64,000 bases of DNA from the NCBI RefSeq assembly GCF_013415425.1, contig NZ_JACBYC010000163.1:1-64000 (forward strand), written 5' to 3'. Under the pieces are notes generated by a model. It saw only the letters and a program-made list of their open reading frames with translations. It was not told where the DNA came from and made no database searches. Both the position numbers and the translations under genes were made by a program. Below, one piece after another: positions 34,923-46,237 of this stretch. The first letter of the stretch is position 1; each line of letters starts with the position of its first letter. This DNA is from Gemella sp. GH3. Lineage in GTDB: Bacteria; Bacillota; Bacilli; Staphylococcales; Gemellaceae.

Positions 34923-36929
34923 TTAAAAATTATTTTTTTCTATCCCTAAATAACTAAGTAATTTTTCTTTATTATCAGTAACTTCTACTATCTTATATGC
35001 TAATTTTTTGGCAAGATACATAAGTTCTGTATCATTTAATAAATTTGCCGCTTTAAAACTAGGAATACCACTTTGTTTTGTTCCAAAGAAATCTCCAGGA
35101 CCACGTTGTTTTAAGTCAAACTCTGCAATTTTGAAACCATCATTTTCCAAACACATAATATCAACGCGTTCATTTTTTCCATCACAAATTAAAACACAAT
35201 AAGATTGATAACTACTACGTCCTACTCGCCCTCTAAGTTGGTGTAATGTAGCTAATCCAAAACGATTAGCATCAACTATTAGCATAAAAGTCGCATTAGG
35301 AACATTAACTCCCACTTCAATAACTGTAGTAGATATTAATATATGTATTTCTCCTTTTATAAATTGTTCAACTATATAATCTTTTTCTTTGTTTGACATT
35401 TTCCCATGTAATATAGCTACTTTATACTTGTCGTCTAAATGAGAAGTAATTTTTTCATACATTTCTTCTACATTTTTCAAATCAATTTTTTCTGATTCTT
35501 CTATTAAAGGACAAACTACATAACCTTGTCTATTTTTCTCTAACTCTAAAGTTATATTATCTAAAACTGACTTTAACTGCTTACTTGTAGCTTTATATGT
35601 TTGTACTTTTTTTCTTCCATGAGGTAATTCATTTATTGTAGACACTTTAATATCAGTTATTAATGTAATTGCTAAACTTCTTGGAATGGGAGTTGCAGTC
35701 ATCATTAATGAATTAACTTTCTTTCCTTTTTCTAAAAAAGTTTTTCTTTGATTAACACCAAATCTATGTTGTTCATCTGTAATAACAAATTTTAAATCAT
35801 TAAATTCTACATCACCCTGAATTAATGAATGTGTCCCTATAAGGATATCTATTTCTCCCGCTTTTAGAAGTTCTAAAATCTTTGTTCTCTCTTTTTTGGG
35901 AGTACTACTTGTAAGTAATGCTAAACTTACATCCAAATCTCTAAAAAACTCAAAAAAAGTATCAAAATGCTGATTAGCTAATATTTCTGTAGGCGCCATA
36001 ATAGCTGACTGATAACCTCTTTTTACTACTCCATAAATTAATGCAGCTGCGACTACAGTTTTTCCGCAACCAACATCTCCTTGTAAAAGTCTGTTCATAG
36101 AATACGGTAGAGATAAATCTTGAAATATTTCTTCGATAACGTCTTTCTGAGAATTTGTCAAATCAAATGCTAAACTACTAATAAAATAATCTATATCACT
36201 CTTATCTAACAATATCTGATAATCTTTATCTTCAACTTTAGAAGATATACTCTGTAGTTGTAACTTTAATTGATAATCAAACAATTCATGAAAAGCAAAC
36301 ATTTTTTTTGCTTTATCAAAAGATACACTATTTTCTGGAAAATGTAAAGTATATAGTATTTTTTTTAGAGGCCATATCCCTTTAAAATTTTCTGGAACAA
36401 AATTAATTATATTCTTATCCTTTATATAATTAAAACAATTCTCTACAAGTTCTCTATATTTTTTTTGAGTCACACCCTGTTTTAAATGATAACTAACTTC
36501 TATACTATCATCATTAGAATTTGTATCTTTTGAAGCATTAGAAATACTATTTGCAGTTATAGTATTATTAGAACTATTATATATTCCTTTAACAACAACT
36601 TCTTTCCCTTCAATTAAATGTTTTTTCAAGTACATTTGATTAAAGAATATTATTTTTACAGATCCATTTGGTGTTTGTAAGGAAAAATATGATCTACTTT
36701 TTTTATTTTCATAAAACTGTGTAACAACCCTATTTTCTATTATCCCAGAAGTAACAACCCTATCACCTTGATTTAAATTACTAGAAAATTGTGCTGACAT
36801 CACTACTTTATAAGGAATATTGAATAATACATCTCTAATATTATAAATATCCATACTATTTAATATACTAGCAGTTTTAGGACCAACACCCTTTAATGAT
36901 GTTATATTAGTAAGTAATATATTATCCAT
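34923..36929 (-). CDS. recG: ATP-dependent DNA helicase RecG
   Basis: RecG remodels stalled replication forks and Holliday junctions. The 668-residue protein shows the N-terminal wedge/OB domain starting LKGVGPKTASIL, then helicase motifs in order: LLQGDVGCGKTVVAA (Walker A), DEQHRFGV (Walker B box), MTATPIPRSLA, and VIEVGVNVPNATFMLI, plus the C-terminal HQLRGRVGRSS motif. The ATG overlaps the sdaAA end by 8 bases, so translation is coupled. Confidence 0.97.
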   Translation of the reverse strand: MDNILLTNITSLKGVGPKTASILNSMDIYNIRDVLFNIPYKVVMSAQFSSNLNQGDRVVTSGIIENRVVTQFYENKKSRSYFSLQTPNGSVKIIFFNQMYLKKHLIEGKEVVVKGIYNSSNNTITANSISNASKDTNSNDDSIEVSYHLKQGVTQKKYRELVENCFNYIKDKNIINFVPENFKGIWPLKKILYTLHFPENSVSFDKAKKMFAFHELFDYQLKLQLQSISSKVEDKDYQILLDKSDIDYFISSLAFDLTNSQKDVIEEIFQDLSLPYSMNRLLQGDVGCGKTVVAAALIYGVVKRGYQSAIMAPTEILANQHFDTFFEFFRDLDVSLALLTSSTPKKERTKILELLKAGEIDILIGTHSLIQGDVEFNDLKFVITDEQHRFGVNQRKTFLEKGKKVNSLMMTATPIPRSLAITLITDIKVSTINELPHGRKKVQTYKATSKQLKSVLDNITLELEKNRQGYVVCPLIEESEKIDLKNVEEMYEKITSHLDDKYKVAILHGKMSNKEKDYIVEQFIKGEIHILISTTVIEVGVNVPNATFMLIVDANRFGLATLHQLRGRVGRSSYQSYCVLICDGKNERVDIMCLENDGFKIAEFDLKQRGPGDFFGTKQSGIPSFKAANLLNDTELMYLAKKLAYKIVEVTDNKEKLLSYLGIEKNNF

Positions 36930-37794
36930 TTCCTAATAATATACTCCTATAGTTTTCTCCTGTTTTTGTAACAGCTAAACCTCCTTTAGCTGTTTCTTTT
37001 AGAGTAGGTGACATCTCTTGTCCTATTCTATACATAGCATCTAAAACTTCATCAGCAGGTATTTTACTTTTTATTCCGCTAAGTGCCATATCAGCTGCCA
37101 TAATAGCAATACTTGTTCCGGCTGCATTTCTCTTAACACAAGGAACTTCTACTAACCCAGCAACAGGATCACAAACTAAACCTAGTAAATTTTTTAATGC
37201 TATCGCAAAAGAATGTCCCGCCATTTCTGGTGTTCCTCCCATAGTTTCAACTATAGCAGCTGCTGCCATTGCACTTGCAGATCCTATCTCTGCTTGGCAA
37301 CCTCCCTCAGCACCAGATACAGAAGCATTATTAGCTACAACAAATCCAAATGCTCCTGCTGTTAGCAACATATTAACTTGTTGTTCATAACTAATATTAA
37401 ATTTTTTCTTCAATACATGTATACAACCTGGCAATACTCCTGCAGATCCTGCAGTAGGGGTTGCACAAATAATACCTAAAGATGCATTAACCTCGTTAGT
37501 AGCAATAGCAGCTATTACACCATTTAGAAAATCTTCTCCTGATATAGAATTTCCACTATTTACATAATCTTGTAATTTTTTTGCATCTCCACCCGTCAAA
37601 CCACTTTTAGACTTCACACCTTGAATACCGTCATCTATTGCACATAACATAACATCTAGATTTCTACCCATTCTATTAAGTATTTGTTCTCTAGTAGTAC
37701 CATTAAGTTCTATCTCTTGTTCTATCATAACTTCATAAATTTTTTTGTTACCTCTCTGGGCTTGAGATATTAAATCCTCTAAACTTTTAAACAT
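36922..37794 (-). CDS. sdaAA: L-serine dehydratase alpha subunit
   Basis: The catalytic subunit of the iron-sulfur L-serine deaminase (serine to pyruvate and ammonia). The 290 residues include the cluster-binding cysteines in GIICATPTAGSAGVLPGC, GAEGGCQAE and LVCDPVAGLVEVPC. It pairs with sdaAB 12 bases upstream, the usual two-subunit arrangement, and overlaps recG downstream. Confidence 0.95.
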   Translation of the reverse strand: MFKSLEDLISQAQRGNKKIYEVMIEQEIELNGTTREQILNRMGRNLDVMLCAIDDGIQGVKSKSGLTGGDAKKLQDYVNSGNSISGEDFLNGVIAAIATNEVNASLGIICATPTAGSAGVLPGCIHVLKKKFNISYEQQVNMLLTAGAFGFVVANNASVSGAEGGCQAEIGSASAMAAAAIVETMGGTPEMAGHSFAIALKNLLGLVCDPVAGLVEVPCVKRNAAGTSIAIMAADMALSGIKSKIPADEVLDAMYRIGQEMSPTLKETAKGGLAVTKTGENYRSILLGNG

Positions 37795-37806
37795 ACTGCA
37801 CTCTCC

Positions 37807-38469
37807 TTATATTTTTGGTGAATATTTTATATGACTAACAAATCCTAAAGATAATAAACACTCTACTATTTCTTCTTTATAGTATTCCATTTCTATAGAA
37901 AGTAAGTTACGACCTTCTATTATTGAGCTAGAAAATTTATAACTTTTTAAAATTTGTCTAAAATTTAATACTGTATCTTCTAATTTTTCTTTATTTTCAT
38001 CAGTCATATCAAAGAAAACAAATATTGTTGGAAAATCTGCAGAAATCTCAACATCAAATCCTTGAATTTCAAATATAACCATTTTTCCACCGCCAATAGA
38101 TTTTCCACTAACTTCCAAAAATTCACCATCACCCTCTAATTCTATCTTAGCAGTATTAGGATGTATAGGGGTAATTTCACTTTCTATAAATTTGAAATTT
38201 ATTCCTTGATTTTTAGCATCTTCTAAGCTAGTTCGAATCCCTTTATCAAAGGTATCACATCCTAACAAACCTCCTATTATTGCTATATCTGTTCCATGTC
38301 CTCTATATGTATCTTTAAATGATCCATATAAAGTAACTTCTATATTTTTAGGCGAACGATTAAATAAGTTTCTTGTAAACAATCCTATACGAGCAGCTCC
38401 TGCTGTATGGGAACTTGATGGACCTACCATTATTGGACCTATAATATCAAATACACTTCTAAATTTCAT
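37807..38469 (-). CDS. sdaAB: L-serine dehydratase beta subunit
   Basis: The regulatory subunit, 220 residues: an N-terminal domain beginning FDIIGPIMVGPSSSHTAGAARIG, the family signature, and a C-terminal ACT-like part from about residue 148. AAGGAGATGAG precedes ATG 38469. The start is only about 20 bases beyond the hairpin that follows rnjA, so the sda-recG-srtA-plsX-acpP run has no obvious promoter of its own at this point. Confidence 0.94.
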   Translation of the reverse strand: MKFRSVFDIIGPIMVGPSSSHTAGAARIGLFTRNLFNRSPKNIEVTLYGSFKDTYRGHGTDIAIIGGLLGCDTFDKGIRTSLEDAKNQGINFKFIESEITPIHPNTAKIELEGDGEFLEVSGKSIGGGKMVIFEIQGFDVEISADFPTIFVFFDMTDENKEKLEDTVLNFRQILKSYKFSSSIIEGRNLLSIEMEYYKEEIVECLLSLGFVSHIKYSPKI

Positions 38470-38489
38470 ATTTTTCTCATCTCCTTATA

Positions 38490-38529
38490 AAAAATAAGTA
38501 TAAAGTAGTCATACTTTATACTTATTTTT
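38490..38529 (-). terminator. Hairpin between rnjA and sdaAB
   Basis: Perfect 18-bp stem (38490-38507 with 38512-38529), 4-base loop, starting directly at the rnjA stop and ending 20 bases before the sdaAB ATG. It acts as terminator for rnjA, as an attenuator, or both. Confidence 0.75.
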
Positions 38530-40203
38530 TTAAACCTCTATTATTGTAGGTATTATTACTGGTGTTCTACCAGCTTCTTTTTCTAAGTAACTACTTAACT
38601 TGTCTATTATACTTTGTCTAATATTATACATAGTACAATCTTCATTTGACATCAAAACTGATGATATTTCTTCTTTGATTACTATTTTGCACTTATCTAT
38701 TAATTCTTTTGAGTCTGTATTTTGTATAAATCCTCTAGAAATAATATCTGGATTACTCATTAATAATTTTTTCTTGAAATCCATTACTACAGATACTATT
38801 AAAGCACCTTTTTCAGAAAGTTCTTTCCTATCTTTAATAACTACACTTCCTATATCACCAATACCTAATCCATCAACAAAAACATCCCCAGCTTCTATCT
38901 TACCTGCTACTCTTGCAGTATCTTTAGTTAATGCAAGTATATCTCCATTGCTCAAAATAAATGTATTTTCTTCTTTCACATCACATTCAACTGCAGTTTT
39001 AGCATGAATAACTTGCATTCTATATTCACCATGTATAGGCATAAAATACTTAGGTTTTATTAATCTAAACATTAACTTTTGTTCTTCTTTTGCTCCATGT
39101 CCTGAAGTATGAACATTATTTATGCTAGACGTAATAACATTTGCTCCGAGTTTAGAAAGTAAATCAATGTTTTTATTTATCGATACGGCATTTCCAGGAA
39201 TAGCAGAACTAGCAAAAACAACAGTATCAGTAGGCATTATAGTTATTTTTTTGTGAGTACCGTGAGCTATTCTAGTCAAAGCAGCTAACTCTTCTCCTTG
39301 TGTTCCTGTACATAAAATTAATAATTTATTAGGGTCAACTTGTTTTAAATGTTTTGGATTTATAAAAGCATCTTTAGGAGCTTTTATATATCCTAACTCT
39401 GTTCCAATTTTAATAGCTTTTTCCATAGAACGTCCAAAAACGGCTATTTTTCTATCATGCTCTATACAAGCCTCTACAACCTGTTTAACTCTATAAACAT
39501 TAGAGGCAAATGTAGCAAAAATAATTCTATGTTTTACTTTTCTCAAAATATTAGAAATAGTAATTCCAACTTCTTTTTCACTCATAGTAAATTCATTTCT
39601 TTCAGAGTTGGTTGAATCAGAAAGTAAACATAAAACTCCTTCTTCACCTACTTTAGCCATTTTATACAAATTAGCAGGTTCTCCTACTGGAGTGAAGTCA
39701 AATTTAAAATCCCCCGTATGAACAACTTTTCCTTGTGGAGTATTAACAATAACTCCAAAAGCATCTGGTATTGAGTGCGTAGTATTATGAAATTCTATTT
39801 TTAAATATTTAAACTTTAATACTTTATCTTCATCTATTTCATGAAATTCAGCTTTTGATAACAAATTATGTTCTTCTAATTTAGATTTTATTAATCTAAG
39901 CGCTAAAGGACCTCCATATATCGGTAAACTAACATTTTTTAATAAAAATGGAATACCTCCAATATGGTCTTCATGACCGTGAGTTATTATCAATGCTTTT
40001 ACTTTATCTATATTTTTTTCTATATAACTGTAATCTGGAATAATATAATCAATACCTAGCATATTATCTCCAGGAAATTTTACCCCAGCATCAATAATTA
40101 TTATCTCATCACGATATTGAATAGCATAAGTATTTTTACCTATTTCTCCCATACCACCTATAGCTGCTATCCCTACTTCGTGTTTATTGATAAATCTATC
40201 CAT
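38530..40203 (-). CDS. rnjA: Ribonuclease J1
   Basis: RNase J1 is the 5'-3' exonuclease/endonuclease central to mRNA decay in Firmicutes. The 557 residues show the metallo-beta-lactamase zinc motif [10 protein letters not shown], further ligands in [10 protein letters not shown], the beta-CASP region with [13 protein letters not shown] and [10 protein letters not shown], and the C-terminal domain with VVIPTIIEV-type ending. It overlaps rpoY by 8 bases; rpoY-rnjA linkage is the normal one for J1 rather than J2. Confidence 0.95.
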   Translation of the reverse strand: MDRFINKHEVGIAAIGGMGEIGKNTYAIQYRDEIIIIDAGVKFPGDNMLGIDYIIPDYSYIEKNIDKVKALIITHGHEDHIGGIPFLLKNVSLPIYGGPLALRLIKSKLEEHNLLSKAEFHEIDEDKVLKFKYLKIEFHNTTHSIPDAFGVIVNTPQGKVVHTGDFKFDFTPVGEPANLYKMAKVGEEGVLCLLSDSTNSERNEFTMSEKEVGITISNILRKVKHRIIFATFASNVYRVKQVVEACIEHDRKIAVFGRSMEKAIKIGTELGYIKAPKDAFINPKHLKQVDPNKLLILCTGTQGEELAALTRIAHGTHKKITIMPTDTVVFASSAIPGNAVSINKNIDLLSKLGANVITSSINNVHTSGHGAKEEQKLMFRLIKPKYFMPIHGEYRMQVIHAKTAVECDVKEENTFILSNGDILALTKDTARVAGKIEAGDVFVDGLGIGDIGSVVIKDRKELSEKGALIVSVVMDFKKKLLMSNPDIISRGFIQNTDSKELIDKCKIVIKEEISSVLMSNEDCTMYNIRQSIIDKLSSYLEKEAGRTPVIIPTIIEV

Positions 40204-40414
40204 TTACTTTCTCCAATTTAAAATTAGCAGATTCTTTTTCAAACTCTAAGTATTGCTCTCCTAATTCTTGTACAAACTCTATATTATAATTTCTATTATC
40301 TAAATATTTCAAAACTTCTGGAATACTCTCTGCTTCTACATATATTACTTCAGTATTTTCTCTAACTGGTATTTCTTGTGAATTTTCTTGATAAAATACT
40401 TTAAAAACTGCCAT
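40196..40414 (-). CDS. rpoY: RNA polymerase epsilon subunit RpoY (DUF1447)
   Basis: A 72-residue protein aligning with Bacillus RpoY/YkzG over its length ([36 protein letters not shown]). Epsilon is a small accessory subunit of Firmicutes RNA polymerase located near the secondary channel. It overlaps rnjA downstream, and its ATG shares a base with the stop of the fusion gene upstream, so the three genes form one coupled operon. Confidence 0.93.
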   Translation of the reverse strand: MAVFKVFYQENSQEIPVRENTEVIYVEAESIPEVLKYLDNRNYNIEFVQELGEQYLEFEKESANFKLEKVNG

Positions 40415-42000
40415 TATATCTCTCCTATCATATTTTTTATTATATTAATTGTATAATCTATTTCTTCAAAATTAGTATTTCTATTTATAAATGAAAACTG
40501 TAATATATTTCTTTCACGTAAATAAGAACTATTATAATGAATAAATATATTATTTATTGACAACGAATCTCCTATGTTGACACTAGAATATTGTTTAGGA
40601 ACTTCAACTGTTAAAATAACTGGTGATAATTCATTACTATTTATCTCCATAATAGGTAATTTCAATTGTTCTAATTTAGACCTCATATATCTGTATTTAG
40701 ATACTACATTATTATAAGGTTCATCTGTTTCAAATTCATCCAAAGCTACATTTAGAGCTTCTATCAATAAAGACGGTTGTGTAAAAGGTATAGAGTTTAA
40801 ATCATTAGCATATTTTAAATCTAAATAAATGGTTTCTTGCTCTAACTCTACTAAATCACAATTACTTCCAACTATCGCCAAACCTGCTATCGAACAAAAC
40901 GCTTTTCCAGAAGAACACGCAACATAATCTACATTTGAATAGTCATATTTTATTGCTCCTACAGCTGATATAGCATCAACTGCTAAAACTATATCTTTGT
41001 CCCCCCCGCATTCTTTTGCTATATTAATTATCTCATCCAAATTATTTAGAATTCCTACACTAGTTTCATGATGTACAACATATATAAATTTATAATTATT
41101 TTCTATAACATCTTTACGTAATTTTTCTAAATCAAAACTTTCTCCAAAATTAACAACATAACTATCATAAGATAAATTATGTCTCTTAGCTTGCCTAACC
41201 AATCTGTTTCCAAACTCACCATTAGCCAAAATAACACCTTTTCCTAAATTTCGTTGAGCTAATTGTGCCAAAATAGATTCGTTAGCTAATGTTCCAGATC
41301 CATGCAAAATAGTAACATTTTTAACTTTTAATATATTTTTTATTTTTCTTAAAGTGTCTTGAGTCAAACTAACAAATTCTTTACTTCTGTGAGAGTAAAG
41401 TTGCTTAGAAAATTTAGACAACACATTATCTGGTAAATCAACCGGTCCAGGTAAGTAATTTATTCTCTTTTGTTTAGATAATTTATCTACCACCCTATTA
41501 CTTTCACGAAGATCAAGAGCCATAGGTATATACTCTGCTCCTTCTGTTCCAACATTGTCATGAAATCTATTAAAACCAATGTGTCTATATAACTTTTCCT
41601 GACGAGTTGTTCCAGATATAAAGACTAAATCATATGAATGTTGAATTAAATAATTAAATGTGCATTCTAATAATCTAAAGAAAGCTTTTGTCTTTCTATA
41701 TTCTTCTTTTATAGATAAAAGCCTAATTTCTACAGGATTTTTAAAATCTTTTTTATAAAAATCTTCAATTCTTCCTAATTTTTCATCTAAAGAAAAAGGT
41801 CTATTAGAATTTAAAGAAATCATTGCTATTACTTCATTATCTTTTTTAGCAATTATATAAATATTTTTATTATGAAATTTATCTATTAGTGTCTTTTCAT
41901 CATTTTCTTTATGCTGAGGAATTTCATCAACAAAAGTTGCATAGTTTAATTTAAATATTTGATTATATTCGTCTTGTATATTAGCTATTTTATAAATCAT
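40414..42000 (-). CDS. GNAT acyltransferase fused to a class V PLP aminotransferase
   Basis: A 528-residue fusion. I choose ATG 42000 (GGGGA just upstream) over GTG 42012. Residues 1-165 are a GNAT-like fold; the stretch NYATFVDEIPQHKENDEK and the later EIRLLSIKEEYRKTKAFFRL recall N-acyl amino acid synthase-type members. Residues 180-528 are a class V aminotransferase of the serine-glyoxylate/AEP-transaminase layout: LPGPVDLPDNVL, HRSKEF, Asp342 in VDAIS and the PLP lysine Lys366 in ACSSGKAFCS. Both active sites look complete. The product and substrates are unknown; an aminated compound that is then acylated is one inference. It heads the rpoY-rnjA operon with a 1-base overlap. Confidence 0.78.
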   Translation of the reverse strand: MIYKIANIQDEYNQIFKLNYATFVDEIPQHKENDEKTLIDKFHNKNIYIIAKKDNEVIAMISLNSNRPFSLDEKLGRIEDFYKKDFKNPVEIRLLSIKEEYRKTKAFFRLLECTFNYLIQHSYDLVFISGTTRQEKLYRHIGFNRFHDNVGTEGAEYIPMALDLRESNRVVDKLSKQKRINYLPGPVDLPDNVLSKFSKQLYSHRSKEFVSLTQDTLRKIKNILKVKNVTILHGSGTLANESILAQLAQRNLGKGVILANGEFGNRLVRQAKRHNLSYDSYVVNFGESFDLEKLRKDVIENNYKFIYVVHHETSVGILNNLDEIINIAKECGGDKDIVLAVDAISAVGAIKYDYSNVDYVACSSGKAFCSIAGLAIVGSNCDLVELEQETIYLDLKYANDLNSIPFTQPSLLIEALNVALDEFETDEPYNNVVSKYRYMRSKLEQLKLPIMEINSNELSPVILTVEVPKQYSSVNIGDSLSINNIFIHYNSSYLRERNILQFSFINRNTNFEEIDYTINIIKNMIGEI

Positions 42001-42120
42001 ACTTTTCCCCACATTTTATTTAAAAATTTCCTAAACTATATAATACCATAATATTGTATATTTTTCAAAAAAATGTATTAATAAAGCTATTATTAAATTA
42101 ATATTTCACATAAACGACTA

Positions 42121-42150
42121 AAAAGATTTAGTTAAAAAACTAAATCTTTT
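42121..42150 (-). terminator. Terminator after ndh
   Basis: 13-bp stem AAAAGATTTAGTT/AACTAAATCTTTT, 4-base A loop, about 20 bases after the ndh stop. Confidence 0.8.
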
Positions 42151-42172
42151 ATAGCCTAAATAATTTTAATGA

Positions 42173-43372
42173 TTAAAATATTCTTTGATTTCGAATCGCT
42201 GTTTTAATATTTGTACATTCATTTATTGCTTTAGCTTCTATAGCTTTTTTAGTCTTAGCTGCTAAGAATCCTTTATATTTAAGTCCCATAGCAGAAGCAA
42301 TAGCATCTTTTGATCCTAAAGAACAAACTACTCCTCGATTAATATATTTAAAGTTAGGTGTAGAATTTCCTTCAAGTCTATTTACAATATGTTTTGCTGT
42401 ATAAGTTCCCATTTGACAAGCTATTTGAGCCGTTGTTGGATAAGGTCTTTCTTGTCCTTCTTCTATAAAGGCAGCACAATCTCCAACTATATAAATATCT
42501 TCTAACCCTGGTACTGTTAATTGTTGTGTTGTAACTAAGCGTCCATTTTTAGATAATTCAGGGAAAGTAGCGTCCATAATTCTACTACCTTTCACTCCTG
42601 CAGTCCATACTAGCGTACTAGCTAATAATTCACGACGCTCTCCGTCAATCTCTACAACAAATCTATCTGAAGTAGCACCTTTTATTCCAGCTCCTAGTAT
42701 AATTTCAATTCCACGATCTTCTAAAAATTTTCTTGCATAATCACTATATGCTTTATCAAACATCGGTAATAAAACTGGCGCAGCATCTAGACCGTAAATT
42801 TTCACTAATTTCTCATCAATACCATATTTATTACATAATTCTTTTCTAGTTTCTACTAATTCTGCTAAAAATTCTATACCAGCTAGTCCTGTTCCTCCAA
42901 CTACTACAGATATATCTTTAATATCTTTTTCTTCCGATTCTGCATATTTCTTGAAATTACTTTCTAAACGATAAAATATTTTTTCTGCAGCATTTACATC
43001 TGTTATTGGCAATGCATTTTCTAACATTCCTTCTATTCCAAATGTTTGTGTTTCAAACCCTAGACCTACCACTAGTAAATCATAATCAAGCTCTTGTTGT
43101 TTTGTATAAACTATTTTTTTATCTGTATCTATCTTTATAACTTCATCTTGAACAAAATTTACAGTTTCAGCTAAAATATCTTTTATTTCTATACAAATAT
43201 CCTCTCTCTTGATATTTCCAGCAGATAATTCATGTAAATTAACAGTATCATAATGATAAGAATTTTTATTTACTAATGTAACTTTAACTTTTCCTTCTTT
43301 TATTACTTTTTTTAACCCTTTTAGAGCAGTAAGTCCTCCATAACCTGCTCCTAATATTACTACATTTTTCAT
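42173..43372 (-). CDS. ndh: Type II NADH dehydrogenase
   Basis: NDH-2 passes electrons from NADH to quinone at the inner membrane face without pumping protons. The 399 residues show the FAD loop VILGAGYGGLTALKGL at the N-terminus, the NAD(P)H loop VVVGGTGLAGIEFLAEL in the middle and the second FAD motif IYIVGDCAAF. The C-terminal part is compatible with a membrane-binding amphipathic helix. Upstream genes are the IscA-like protein and a divergent NifU-domain gene, the same group as yutJ-yutM-yutI in Bacillus. Confidence 0.93.
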   Translation of the reverse strand: MKNVVILGAGYGGLTALKGLKKVIKEGKVKVTLVNKNSYHYDTVNLHELSAGNIKREDICIEIKDILAETVNFVQDEVIKIDTDKKIVYTKQQELDYDLLVVGLGFETQTFGIEGMLENALPITDVNAAEKIFYRLESNFKKYAESEEKDIKDISVVVGGTGLAGIEFLAELVETRKELCNKYGIDEKLVKIYGLDAAPVLLPMFDKAYSDYARKFLEDRGIEIILGAGIKGATSDRFVVEIDGERRELLASTLVWTAGVKGSRIMDATFPELSKNGRLVTTQQLTVPGLEDIYIVGDCAAFIEEGQERPYPTTAQIACQMGTYTAKHIVNRLEGNSTPNFKYINRGVVCSLGSKDAIASAMGLKYKGFLAAKTKKAIEAKAINECTNIKTAIRNQRIF

Positions 43373-43415
43373 TTATTTTTCTCCTTTTATTTTTCTTCTT
43401 AAATATAGTATTTAG

Positions 43416-43775
43416 TTAATAACAACAACCGCGACCGCAACAACCGTCATGTTCGTCATCTAAGTCCGATATTATGTTAGGATTATCTAGAGTAAAATTT
43501 TCTCCAGCTTCATCTACTATGTAGTCAATATTTAAACCGCGTAATAACAACTCATCTTCTTCATTAATAACAACTTTTAATCCTTTAAAATTATAAATTT
43601 TATCATTTGATAATGGATCTTGCACTATGTCAATATTATAATACATATTAGTTCCATCTAGTTCTAATGAAATTTTCAAAAACGAATCTTGTTCACTTGC
43701 ATTAAATAGCATTTGTTTAAATTTATCAATAGCTACATCTGTAATTGATATTAATTGATTTTTTTCAAAATCCAT
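43416..43775 (-). CDS. IscA/HesB-like protein lacking canonical cysteines, with Cys-rich tail
   Basis: The 119-residue sequence follows the A-type carrier fold (NQLISITDVAIDKFKQML at the start, ENFTLDNPN near residue 98) and sits where Bacillus has yutM. The three cluster-binding cysteines of A-type carriers are missing: the first loop reads LDGTNMYYN instead of GGGCSGLSY, and the C-terminal SCGCG is replaced by acidic residues. Instead it ends GCCGRGCCY with Cys112, 113, 117 and 118. Cluster or metal binding through this tail is possible; function is unknown. Confidence 0.7.
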   Translation of the reverse strand: MDFEKNQLISITDVAIDKFKQMLFNASEQDSFLKISLELDGTNMYYNIDIVQDPLSNDKIYNFKGLKVVINEEDELLLRGLNIDYIVDEAGENFTLDNPNIISDLDDEHDGCCGRGCCY

Positions 43776-43901
43776 AATTTTTCCCTCTTTTACTTTTTAT
43801 ACTATCATTATAACCGTTTTTATAGTAAAATAATAGTCTAAAGTTTTATTTTGTATATTTTTTTTAAAAAATAAAACCAATTATAAGATAAGAGGTTTCT
43901 T

Positions 43902-44156
43902 ATGTCAAAAAATGAATTATATGTTATTAATAAAATTAAGTTTGAATTAGAAAAAATACGCCCTAAACTTCAATTAGATAACGGTGATATAGAATTTATA
44001 AATTATAAGGATGGTGTTCTAAAAGTAAGAATGCTAGGTGCATGCTCTACATGCTCTGTTGCTGACATCACAATGAAATATGCCATAGAAGATGTAATAA
44101 AAAGTAAGATACCTGAAATAAAAAAGGTACTAAATGTAAAAATATCTATTAATTAG
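43902..44156 (+). CDS. nfuA: NifU C-terminal domain scaffold (Nfu type)
   Basis: An 84-residue single-domain Nfu protein with the bridging CxxC pair Cys48/Cys51 in LGACSTCSVADITMK, which holds a shared 4Fe-4S cluster between two subunits for delivery to client enzymes. Bacillus YutI is equivalent. The gene is divergent from the IscA-like gene and ndh, 126 bases away. AGATAAGAGG precedes the ATG. Confidence 0.92.
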   Translation: MSKNELYVINKIKFELEKIRPKLQLDNGDIEFINYKDGVLKVRMLGACSTCSVADITMKYAIEDVIKSKIPEIKKVLNVKISIN

Positions 44157-44190
44157 TAAATTATCTAAAAATTTATACCTCTATAAAAAT

Positions 44191-44225
44191 AAAAAATGAA
44201 CTCTATATTTTAGAGTTCGTTTTTT
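44191..44225. terminator. Bidirectional terminator between nfuA and groEL
   Basis: GAACTCTA/TAGAGTTC core stem flanked by A6 and T6, between two convergent genes. Confidence 0.85.
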
Positions 44226-44250
44226 ATTAAAATATTTCTTTATAAGAAAA

Positions 44251-45873
<1,623 letters not shown>

Positions 45874-46146
45874 TTAATTTAATATTGCTAATAATTCTTC
45901 TTCGTTTACAACATAAAAAGTTTCGTTATTGTAATTTACTTTTTTATAATTATCAGAGAAAATAACCTTACTTCCTTTAGTTAGTTCTCCTCCATTTTCT
46001 ACAGAAAGTACGCTAGCTTCACCAATAGCATAGATTTCTCCTATATTTGCATCAGTATCATTAGTATTTAGTACTATTCCGCTTAGCGTTGATTGTTTTT
46101 CTTCTATTTTCTTTACTATTACGTTATCAAATACTGGTCTAATCAT
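45874..46146 (-). CDS. groES: 10 kDa co-chaperonin GroES
   Basis: GroES caps the GroEL cavity. The 90-residue sequence begins MIRPVFDNVIVKKIEE and contains the mobile loop QSTLSGIVL and the KGSKVIFSD segment. It is first in groESL. AGGAGA lies six bases from its ATG. Confidence 0.96.
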   Translation of the reverse strand: MIRPVFDNVIVKKIEEKQSTLSGIVLNTNDTDANIGEIYAIGEASVLSVENGGELTKGSKVIFSDNYKKVNYNNETFYVVNEEELLAILN

Positions 46147-46197
46147 TTTATTCTCCTATCTAAATAATATCTTACTTTGCCATTTTTTATAAAATAT

Positions 46198-46237
46198 ATA
46201 ATATGATATTTTCTAATAAAAGTCAAATAAAGTCAAT
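46198..46237 (-). promoter_or_regulatory. groESL promoter with CtsR box over the -35
   Basis: Minus strand TTGACT (46226-46221), 17 bases, TATTAT (46203-46198). On the plus strand 46221-46237 reads AGTCAAATAAAGTCAAT, 16 of 17 matches to the CtsR consensus RGTCAAANANRGTCAAA, covering the -35. No CIRCE element is present. Confidence 0.75.
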
